A DNA stretch of 64,000 nt, from assembly GCA_012845835.1 (NCBI GenBank), contig JABAKD010000010.1, positions 13,300,973-13,364,972 of the forward strand. The letters run 5' to 3'. Source of the DNA: Undaria pinnatifida (Eukaryota > Sar > Phaeophyceae > Laminariales > Alariaceae). Below, in pieces: positions 45,301 to 53,570 of the stretch. How positions within the stretch are numbered: position 1 is the first letter of the stretch; every line of letters begins with the position of its first letter. A program made the translations under genes and the position numbers. The notes beneath the pieces are model-generated. The model did no database searches, had not been told where the DNA came from, and saw only the letters and a list, made by a program, of their open reading frames with translations.

Positions 45301-48300
45301 TGTGTTCGTGTTGTAAGGCGGCAATTTGAGCGAGAGGCGCGCGTGTAAACCTTATTAATAGTAAGTACTACGAGTACAGCAGTGTTTGCTTTGTTCCTAG
45401 GTGTTCGATAAACTTGGCTCCGTAGTTCGTGTTCCCGCGACACCGGTCAAGGTGGCCAGCGAGCGTGCGTCTGGTATATCGCGTGGTCGCTGCTACGGTC
45501 GATTCGGACGTTGTTTGCTTCAGCGCTCTACCTACCTTCCTGCCTGCGTACCTATCTGCCCCACTCGCTGTTACCGGCGAGGAATTGATGCTGACTAGGG
45601 TCCATGGTCGTACGATTACGGTTACGCATGAAATGATTGCACTTTCCCCCGGCATTTTAGAGATACGAGGAGCAATGGTCTTACAGAATACGGCCATACT
45701 TGACAAATGCTTACCAACACACCGATGCGAGGGTCAATGGTCCTAAGGACTACGACCACGCATTATGTGATTACACCCTCCCACACAAAGTGCTACGAGC
45801 AGAACTGGGAATGTACCCACTCGGAACAAATAGAGACGTGAGAAAGTTGAAATGACAATATAAAGTAAAAAATATGCCAACAAAATCATTGCCAGCAATA
45901 GCTCATGGGGTTGTCTGAAAGAAAGTAACGGGAGGACGAGCTGGAACATGGTGGGATGGCGTAATCGAAAAAGTATGGAGGGACGCAGGAGGACACCGAG
46001 AAGATATGCCGTTCTTGGAGAAGTTTGGGTGGTACAAGGCATATGAAATGTATTGATAGAAATCCGCCTCACATGTGGTTCTTAGTAGAATGTAGCTCGG
46101 TCTTCTTGCGACTCGCCGAAAACCTCACGGCGCTTCGCGCTTGGTGCTCGCCATGTCTGCCTGGTCGGTGAAATCCCGACATGCTCCGTCCCGACATTGT
46201 AGGGGTGTGAGGGTCCATGGTTATGCATGGAATGGGCACCCCACCCCCTCCTCCCTCAGTAATCAATAGAAGCCGTCATGCATGACAAGGAAGTAAGCGA
46301 AAAAAAATCTGCGTTGTCGACCGAAAGCCCCCATGCGCTCTCTCCTGGCATTGCAGGAATGCGAGGGTATATGATCTTTGGACTACACCATGGAAGACAA
46401 GATTACACGCACCATCCTATCAGCAGCTCACTCTTCATGCAACACGCCAAACATCTCATGGCGTTTTAGCATTAGTGCAAGCAGTTTTTGCCTATAGTCG
46501 GTGAAATCCCGACATGCTCCGCCCCGGCACTGTGGGGATGCGAGGGTCTATGATCAAATACGACTACGGCTGCATGACATGATTGCACCCACCCCCCCCC
46601 TGCTCCCATTGGCCCACCAGGAAAGTGTCTTCGATGAAACCGCCAAGCCTCTGGTAGACGACCTACTTCAAGGGTCGGGCAAGAACGGCCTGGTCATGGC
46701 GTACGGCGCAACGAATGCCGGCAAGACCCACACCATCATGGGCGCGCGAGACGAGAACGACGGTATCCTTCCCCGTACCCTAGCCGCGGTGTACGAAGGA
46801 ATAACGCAGGGGCCATCTAGTGGAAACCCGGACGACATCCCCGACGGCGGTGGTAGGGAGGAAGCAGGGCGGAGGAACCCGCCCAGGCGCGTGAACTTTC
46901 GTGTGGCGGAAGTGTATACCAACAAGGCGTACGACTTGCTTCGCGACGAGCAGGAGAGAGGGCCGCCGCTGGCCTTTAAGTGGTTCAACGGCGAGGACAA
47001 GGTAGAAGGGTTGAGCGACCACTATCCCGAGGATTTGTCCGCGGCCCTGAAGCTTGTGAAAAAGGCAAGGAGCCGGGCGCCGATCTCGGCGACGGCCCTT
47101 AACGCCACCTCCAGCCGCGGGCATACAATTTGGATGATAGAGGTGCAGCGGGGCGACGGGCGTGACAAGTTTTCTGCTGCGGATGGCCGCGCTGGTGGCG
47201 CCGGTGGCAGAGGTGGTAGTGGCTTTGGCGCCGCACAACAACGCCCGGCGCCCCGCAACCCGATGATGTGGATTGTGGACCTGGCCGGTAGCGAACGGAC
47301 CGACCGGTCGCTGTCGAAGGACGGTGAGACGTCCAAGATCAACTCGGACATCACCGACTTGTTTCGGTGCTTCAAACAGGTGGAGGCCGGGTCCCAACAC
47401 GTAACGTTCCGCACGCGAACGTTGACGCGCATGTTGAAGAATGTGATCGTGAGGAGCGCGGACTCGGCGGACCCGCGCATGAACTGCGTCATGGTCGTGA
47501 ACGTGAACCCGGCCGCGTCGGAGTACAGCGAGACCCAGAAAGTTCTGAACAATGCCCTGATTTCGATGAAGGTGCGCACTGTGCCCGAGCCCCCTCGGGC
47601 CGGCCTCGGCTCGAACTTGACCATGTACGGCCTGAACGGACACCTTCTCAGGAAGCGCCCGAAAATTACCGGCGGAGGCATTGTGGTGTCGGAGGGGATG
47701 GGGGCGGAAGATTGTGTCCCCTTGTGCTTGGAGTCTGTCTCCGGCAAGGGTAAGGATAGGCAATTGGCGGTCGTGGAGCAGTCTGGGCGAAGGCGCGTAG
47801 GGAGCGCTCGGCGCGCCACGATGTCGCGGAACGAGCAGGCGCGCGTCATCGAGGAGCAGGGCCGGGATGTCGCGAGACTGGAGGCCGAGGTTGCTGAACT
47901 GCGGAAGGAGATGGAGGAGATGCAAGAGTCCGTGTGGGAAGAGGCACAAGCGGAGTTCGATCCTCTGTTAGTTGATCTTGAGGTCAGTTAACAACGGAGT
48001 TGTGTTTTACCGGTCTGTCGGTTGGTTGGTCGGTCGGTTCGTAGTTGCCGCGAGAAATCAACCCACGGCGGCGCCTGTGTGTTGACGAGTGGGTGTTTTT
48101 TTTTTTCGATGTTTTGGGCGACCGATTGCACTCATGCTTTGACTTGGGTCGCGTTGTGTGTTTGACTGCGTTTAGTTCGGGTTGTAGTCATCACGAACCG
48201 CGCGACCGATACGGTGACAATCGAGAACCATCGCGCTTCTTCTCCAAAGTAAGCCCCCCCTCCCCCCCGCCCCCCCCTGCTGATGCTCTTTGCGTGCTGC

Positions 48301-51300
48301 CGTCGTTTCGATCGGCCGATCGCATATATTACAGCAGCATCACGCCAGTACGTTTTCATGTTCCGCCGCTTAAAAACCCCGTCATGAGATCATCAATCAT
48401 TTTAGAACCCGCTCATCTTTATCGGACACTCAATGCATTGGAATTAGTGTAGAGGTTTGTTGCGTTGGTGAAAAGGTTAGTCACGCTGCCTTTCTGCGAT
48501 AGCGCGCTGAAGAGTAAAGTTTGTGTTTTCCCGCGACCACTGAATGCGCTCGCCCCCCCCCGTCCCTCCCCGCTGGTCCGCGAAGGCTGCTCTCGCCAAG
48601 TCGCGTGCGAATGAGAGCGACCTGCGCTTGAAGTTAGACAGGCAGGACCCGGTCGGCGCCAGCGCGAGAGCGGCGGTGGCGCAGAGCGCCAGGAAGCAGG
48701 CAGCGAAGCAGGCCCAGACTCTGAGCACCCAACTCACAGAGAACGTACAAGAGGCGGAGGATGAGACCCGTCGGGAGGCCGAGAAGAGGGCCTGCGCCGA
48801 GAAGGCTCTAGCCACGGCCCTTGCGGAGAAAGAGGCTGGTGCTGCTCGTGCTGCTGAGGAGCTCGCTGTTCGGGCTGCGAGCGAGGCTGCTGTGAGGGAG
48901 GAATTGGCGCGGAGTGAGGATAGGGTGGTGCGGCTTGAGGCGGATTTGGCTCGGGTGGAAGCTGTCGTTGTTGCGGAGAAGGCCCGCGCTGATGAGTTGG
49001 AGGCGAGAAATGCTGGGCTGGTGGATCAGCTGAACGCTGCGGTGGAAGAGATTGGCCGGCTTCAAGGTGGGAAGGGGAGCGGTGGTTTGTTTTGCGAGCT
49101 GTTGCGGAGAAGGGTCGGGGGGCTTTCAGGGTCTTGCGGTCGTCGTGCCTCTTTTAGTACGAAATTGGCTGTGAGGCCGTTTGCGCCGATGCTCTCGCTG
49201 TGCGGTATTGACAGGAAGTCAACCGACTCCGTTGTCGCTCGGTGTTGGCTTGTGAACGTTTTTTTTAGGGGTCAAAGTACAACGACTAAACCTTTCAGAA
49301 GAGCGGTCTCGCCGACTCTCTAGGGTGCGCGGTCTTCGATACGAGTAGTATCATGCTGCAAGCGTGCTGTTGTGCACTTGCTCACAAGATAGTTTTGGAA
49401 TCAACAGCAGTGTCATTCCTCTCTCCCTTAAACGCCGGATTGCTACGATACACATGGTCGACCTTGCAGTGCTCTTTTTTATCACCCTTGTGGCGTCGAA
49501 AGTCCCCAAAGGGTTCACTCTTTCGCTACTGCCAAAACGACACTATTTCCAAGCAGAAATTGTGCCGAAAACTTTGGTGTGGTTGAAAACCAGAGGCTAG
49601 CCCTTTTGACTACTGCAAAAGTTATCCCAAGTTTGACTCCCAAGGGTTTTGTCCCCAAAACGTCGAGCGCAATTCTTAAGGGGGCTACACTTTCGTCGGT
49701 GACCTATCGTGCGAACCCCGGCACACACTTTCTTACCCTTCTTTTCCCCTCGACCTCCTTTGTAACATTTATTTTGTACTTCGATTGCCCTCTTTTTTTT
49801 ATCGACGCCTGGTGCCCTGCGGTTCATGCCACCGAACGACGGCGAGCAGAGGAGGTCGCCACCCTCCCCCTCCCTTCCTCTCCCCACGATCCTTATTTTT
49901 TCGCTTTTCCGTCCCTCGAGTACCTTATCAGGTATTCTTCTGTTTATCGAACTGTGCTTCACCCGCGTTTAGCACCGCAAGAGGACGAGCAGCAGAGACG
50001 GCCGTCAGCTACCCTTCCTCTCCCTTCGATATCTAGTTATATGTTTTTTCGTACCCTCACTCACAGTATATATACCGAATATTGTTTTTATCGACGTGGT
50101 GACCTGCGTGCGCATCGCCGGCCGGCGAGCAGAGGCGGTCGCCACGCTCCCCTTCCCGTTCTTTCTTTTTATTTGCCCTCGACCTCTACTGACATGTTGT
50201 CGCCCCTTGATTGGGGCGCAATTTGTGTAAACGCGTGATGCCGCCCAGCACGTTGTTGTTGTTGTTCTCTTGTTGTTCTCACACTAGCTCGCATAATCAA
50301 GTCCGTGGTCACAGGACACGTTCCAGTCACTCTCAAATGGAAGAATACCCCAGTGCAAAATGAAAAGCAAAAAACGTGGTACATGTTTATATCATAGCTG
50401 GAGCAAGTTGTACATCTGCCAATAACGCCGCCAGACAGCAACCAGCAGGGGCGATCGCCACCCTCCCCTTCCATTTTTTTGCCTGTCATTTGCCCCCCCC
50501 CCCCCCCCCCCCCCCCCCCGACCTCTACTTCCCCCCTCTTGAAAAAAATAAATATATATAGATAATGGTTGGCCTCGGTTGACACCGACGCTGTAAAACA
50601 TTTCATGTACATTGGGGTTGGCGTTGGTTGGCAACGACGCTGTAAAACATGCCAGTCACTGCGTGAGCTAGACAACCAGGGTACCGTTTTTTTTTTTTTT
50701 TGGCGGTCACCATGATGGTTATCGAGTTATATAATATTGTGCGGGGTGGAGAACCCTAACTCCGCACAAGGGGACTGATCGCATCACGTAGTGTGAATAT
50801 GGTAAGGCACCCACGAGGCAGTGACATAGTAATACCCATTGCTGTCTCTGGAGTGGCCACACCAGAAAACAAAGTAACTCATTGGCGCTGTCATCCGTAA
50901 ACAAGAAAGTAAGCACACGGTGCCAAAGTCCGTCTTACGAGCGGTTCTTGGAAGGATGCAGTTTACTCTTCATGCGACTCGCCGAACACCTCACGGCGCT
51001 TCGCGCTTGGTGCAAGCAATGTCTGCCTGGTTGGTGCAAGCCCGATGTGCTCCGTCCCGGCATAGTAGGGATGCGAGGGTCTATCGTCATACGACTACGG
51101 CCATGCACAAACTGAGTACCCCCCCTCCCCCCCCCCACGACCTCGACTGCCATTTTTTCGTCCCTCGATTTCCGTATTTATCGACCCGTGTTTCTTTGTG
51201 TTTTACGCCACCGGACGGTGATGGCGAGCAGAGGCAGTCGCCGCCGAGGAGAAGGCGGAGATGGACACCGTCCAGATGAATGTGTCCGCGTCGTCCCACT

Positions 51301-53244
51301 GCCTCGAGGACTTTGAGCCCTACCATTTAGCATCAGGAGGCGCCAATCCCCCGGTAGCCTTGTTCTCGCCTCCGAAAGAAGCCGGGGCCTCCACCGGATG
51401 GAGGAAGGGCGGGCGCAGCATCAGCAGCAGCGGCAGCAATAACAGCATCGGCGCCGCTCTCGGTGGTCGCGAAAGTGGTAGCGGTGACGATGGCGGCAGT
51501 GGCGGAAACGGTGAGGCACCCCCTCGCCGAACTAGGGCTACCCGCGCCCACCCCAGCGGGTCTTCCGCCCGCAGCGTCAGCTTCGGGCGGGGATCGAGGG
51601 GAGACCGAGTCCGGGCGCGGGCGTCGTTGGCAAACTCTCGTTCTGTTCAGGACGGTGGTGGCTGCAACGAGGGCGGCGGCGGTGTTGGGGGGGGCGGTAG
51701 AAACGGTGACAACGGTGAAGGCAGCCGCAGCAGAGTGAGCGAGGCTTCGGTTTCGAACCCCGAGGTGGTTGTCGCCGACGGTGATGGTGATGGTGATGGT
51801 GGAGGACGCAGCCGTGAAAACGGTCAGCCCAGTGGCGAAGAGGAAGTTGATGGTGAGGGGAGGAGGGAGGAGAAGGAGGAGGAGGAGGAGGAAGGGCATA
51901 CGGAGAAAGCGGGCGTGAAAATGGACGAAAAGGGAGCGGAAAGAGGCGGAGTAGCACCCTCCGCCGGTGACCCAAACGCTGTGGAACAAGAGGAGGGGGA
52001 CGAGGGGGAGTTGGGCCGCAAGGGTGGACGGCCCAAGAGGCGCGGCATAAGGTCGAAAAAATTGAGGCTCCGGGTCCGAAAGCCGCTCGGCAACATCCAG
52101 CCGACGGACGGCAGCGCTAGCGGAGTTCAAGCGACGGCAGCGGCCGACGGTAAGGATAGAAAGAAAAGGATGCGCACAGGTGGTGCTGGCGACTGTGGGA
52201 GGGAGGACGAGGAGGAGGAAAAGGCGGTGGGGTTCAAAGTGAAGCGGGACGATGATAGCAGTGAAAGCAGCCGCAGTATGTCAAGAAAGGAGACCCGTCG
52301 ATGCAAAGCGGCAAGGTGCGATTGCGAAATTGTTGTTTCAGGGTGACAGGCTGGGCGTCCTGGGTGCTGTTTGCTGTGATCGTCGTTGTTCTCAGTTTGT
52401 CTGTGATCCCGCTAGTTTTTTTGTTTTCAGAGTACAGGAGCAGACAACAGTCGACCCTAGGGTAGGTACAGCTCTTCAGCAGCTGTCGCGGGTAGTGTGC
52501 ACCATGAGCTAAACCAGCAAACAAAACGTGCCCTTATTGCTCTTGCTGTAGGTGTCGCCGGTGTTGTACTCATGTTACCCGTGGTGCCTCCCTCCGCTCC
52601 CCCCCCCCCCCCCTCATTACATACCTGTAACGATCTCTGAATACCTTACCCCTAACCCCACGAACGTGTCACACGGTGTTGATATTTTTGCACACATCAG
52701 ACAGATAAGGCCCCCATGTAATGCTTTGGCTATCTCTGGGTATATAATTTCTTGATTTATGTGATCTGTACGATCTAGATCAGGTTTGCCAAGTGCGATG
52801 TGTATGACACGGCTGTTGCGCACATGTTGACCGGGTGGAATCTGCATGATACCGCTCTTGCACAACATTCCACACCGGCAACAACAGTAGAGGTCGCTCT
52901 ATAGTGCCGGTTACCCTCTATAGTGCCTGTGAAATGATGGACACAACCAGTAGTGGCGGTATGCGGAGTAGTGCCGGTTGCCTATATAGTGCCGGTATTT
53001 CAGGCGCTCTAGCGGCAACCGGCACTGTAGAGGGATCACTGCTGTATAGGATCTATGATAGATGATCTTGACCGTGACCTATCGGACGTGTGCGTTGTTG
53101 TGCTGTCCGGGCAGGGAAAAGGCGATGCTCTCGAAGCCATCGCCAGAGGTGGTGACGCTGACCGAGAAGCAAGCAGCTCTTGTGGATTTGTCCAACAAGC
53201 TCGTCAAGACCAGGCGTTCCGGCCGCAGAAGGGGGCATCAGTAA
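41874..53244 (+). CDS. Divergent kinesin (kinesin-6-like), 7 exons
   Basis: Microtubule motor of about 1251 residues. Proposed exons: 41874-42357, 45084-45280, 46621-47982, 48586-49066, 51238-52315, 52431-52461, 53122-53244; phases agree throughout. Residues 1-160 are acidic and Ser/Gly-rich. The motor spans about 171-545: first strand KTVLRVRPL (174-182), P-loop GATNAGKT (256-263), switch I NATSSRGH (388-395), switch II DLAGSE (447-452) and VVNVNPAASEYSETQ. The N in TNxGKT, the LRVRPL strand and the NVNP end resemble the KIF20/KIF23 (kinesin-6) group, suggesting a role in cytokinesis; that is inference. A coiled coil follows (about 630-860), then a Gly/Ser/Glu-rich tail with a basic KRRGIRSKKLRLRVRK patch (about 1107). 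The last two exons are less certain: the gene could instead stop at 52346 or 52512. It starts head to head with the PPR-SMR gene. Confidence 0.88.
43335..43555 (+). repeat. 220-bp polypurine (A/G) tract
   Basis: Almost only A and G on the plus strand (AAAGAAAAGAAGA words). The Lys/Glu/Arg-rich frame across it is compositional. It could adopt triplex DNA. Confidence 0.85.
43628..44379. mobile_element. 750-bp TIR element, third copy
   Basis: Starts GGCCATTTCTTACACAGTTG and ends with the near complement (tccgactgtataaaaaatggc). The inner sequence is closely similar to 38876-40356. No clear target-site duplication is visible, and no open frame is shared by the copies. Confidence 0.8.
45281..46620 (+). 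mobile_element. Kinesin intron 2: nest of retroelement fragments
   Basis: At least four fragments of the C-tailed non-autonomous element are recognisable by GATGCGAGGGTC or its variants (about 45598-45660, 45725-45790, 46075-46250 and 46320-46610). A LINE piece lies at 45789-46060, in plus orientation. The last fragment ends CATGATTGCACCCACC plus a C run. This C-rich end serves as the polypyrimidine tract of the exon 3 acceptor at 46620. Confidence 0.7.
45789..46060 (+). mobile_element. LINE reverse-transcriptase C-terminal fragment
   Basis: The plus strand reads VLRAELGMYPLGTNRDVRKL, then further homologous text (WDGVIEKVWRDAGG) after in-frame stops. It matches the minus-strand LINE at about 25600-25825 (VLRAELGMYP). 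Dead and truncated at both ends. Confidence 0.75.
46621..47982 (+). CDS. Kinesin exon 3: most of the motor domain
   Basis: 454 codons in phase 0, from CCACCAG|GAA to CTTGAG|GTCAGT. It opens with ESVFDETAKPLVDDLL, carries the P-loop and both switches, and ends in coiled coil. Switch I reads SSRGH where most kinesins have SSRSH, and the segment after switch II reads INSDITDLFRCFKQVE instead of the usual NINxSLxxLxxxI. These changes mark it as a divergent member; the catalytic P-loop and DLAGSE are intact. A Gly-rich insert (about residues 412-432) lies between switch I and switch II. Confidence 0.95.
47983..48585 (+). other. Kinesin intron 3 (603 bp)
   Basis: GTCAGT donor and GCGAAG acceptor. 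No repeat or gene is recognised beyond a T11 run and a C-rich stretch (48248-48276). Confidence 0.7.
48586..49066 (+). CDS. Kinesin exon 4: coiled-coil stalk
   Basis: The acceptor after a C-rich tract (CCGCGAAG|GCT) and the donor CTTCAAG|GTGGGA bound 160 codons plus one base. The sequence is Ala/Glu/Arg-rich with heptads throughout (ELAVRAASEAAVREELARSE). Read past the donor, the frame stays open to 49323, but the coiled-coil character is lost, which supports the donor. Confidence 0.85.
49067..51237 (+). other. Kinesin intron 4 with acceptor-region copies
   Basis: Between 49820 and 50470 the sequence around the exon 5 acceptor (GGCGAGCAGAGGCAGTCGCC) recurs at least three times in degenerate form: about 49840-49865, 50120-50145 and 50430-50460, with a weaker copy near 49985. 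Each is followed by CCCTCCCCTTCC-like text and a cgacctctac block. The intron also has a C27 run (50493-50519) and the retroelement at 50590-51137. Confidence 0.7.
50590..51137 (+). mobile_element. Non-autonomous retroelement with C-rich tail, copy B
   Basis: The plus-strand counterpart of 6674-7222, similar over more than 500 bp. It ends CACAAACTGAGTACC followed by a C-rich tail (51119-51137). Near its 5' end a 34-bp word (CGACGCTGTAAAACAT) occurs twice. It lies 100 bp upstream of kinesin exon 5. Confidence 0.75.
51238..52315 (+). CDS. Kinesin exon 5: charged low-complexity tail
   Basis: The acceptor GAGGCAG|TCGCC joins exon 4 in phase 1, giving GRLQVAAEEKAEMDTVQM so the coiled coil continues. 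About 340 residues of Gly/Ser/Asp/Glu-rich, probably disordered sequence follow, with an E-rich run (EEKEEEEEEGHTEK) and a basic nuclear-localisation-like patch. The donor CGGCAAG|GTGCGA at 52316 is moderate; without it the frame stops at 52346. Confidence 0.8.
52431..53244 (+). CDS. Kinesin exons 6-7: tentative C-terminus
   Basis: A strong acceptor (TTTTTGTTTTCAG) at 52430 opens a 31-bp exon VQEQTTVDPR with donor GTAGGT. It joins in phase 0 to 53122 (AMLSKPSPEVVTLTEKQAAL) ending in TAA at 53242-53244. The last exon reads like real protein. A GTAAGA at 53241 could also be a donor to an unseen further exon. Alternatively the 52431 exon runs on to a stop at 52512. Confidence 0.5.
52740..53090. 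repeat. GATCT repeat copy 5 and AGTGCCGG repeat copy 2
   Basis: 52740-52870 carries GATCTGTACGATCTAGATCA and ACCGGGTGGAATCTGCATGA, as in the GATCT family. 52885-53050 carries CTATAGTGCCGGTTACC and CCAGTAGTGGCGGTATGCGG, as near 29300-29515, with inverted edges (ctctatagtgccggtt / aaccggcactgtagag). Both are in the proposed kinesin intron 6. Confidence 0.65.
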
Positions 53245-53339
53245 GATGGACCTGGGTAGTAGCGGGTGAGGTATCACGGTACGGACAACGCTTAGGCTGT
53301 TTGGAGCGTGATGGGGTAGGTTTCGACCGCTCGCGAGAA

Positions 53340-53570
53340 GGAGTTGAACAAAGGTCGGAAGGAAGTTGAGAGGCAGGTCGCACGAAGGTCATAGTAAGGG
53401 TGGACGGAGGTCGAACAAAGGTCGAATGAAGGTTAGACAAAGGTCGTGCGAAGGTTGAACAGAAGGTCGAACAAAGGTTGAACGGAGAACCGAGCGAAGA
53501 TGAAAAGAAGGTCGGGAGAAGATCAAAGGATGGTTGCACGAAGGTCGAGCGAAGGGTGTGGCTTGTTTGA
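53340..53570 (+). repeat. GAAGGTCGAACAAAG minisatellite
   Basis: About 15 imperfect units of roughly 14-16 bp lie just after the proposed kinesin end. One strand reads as an Arg/Gly/Val-rich frame and the other as a Phe/Ser/Pro-rich frame; neither is a recognised protein. Confidence 0.75.

Noticed and set aside
45401..45430. Alternative kinesin exon starting VFDKLG after CCTAG
   Set aside because: Exon 2 joins exon 3 directly in phase 0 to give VPQESVFDETAKP; the extra piece has no motor homology beyond VFD.
46780..47949. 389-codon minus-strand frame opposite the kinesin motor
   Set aside because: Shadow of the GC-rich kinesin exon; His/Arg/Leu-rich with no motif.
51333..52130. 265-codon minus-strand frame
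   Set aside because: Antisense shadow of kinesin exon 5; Pro/Leu/Ser/Thr-rich composition mirrors the coding strand.
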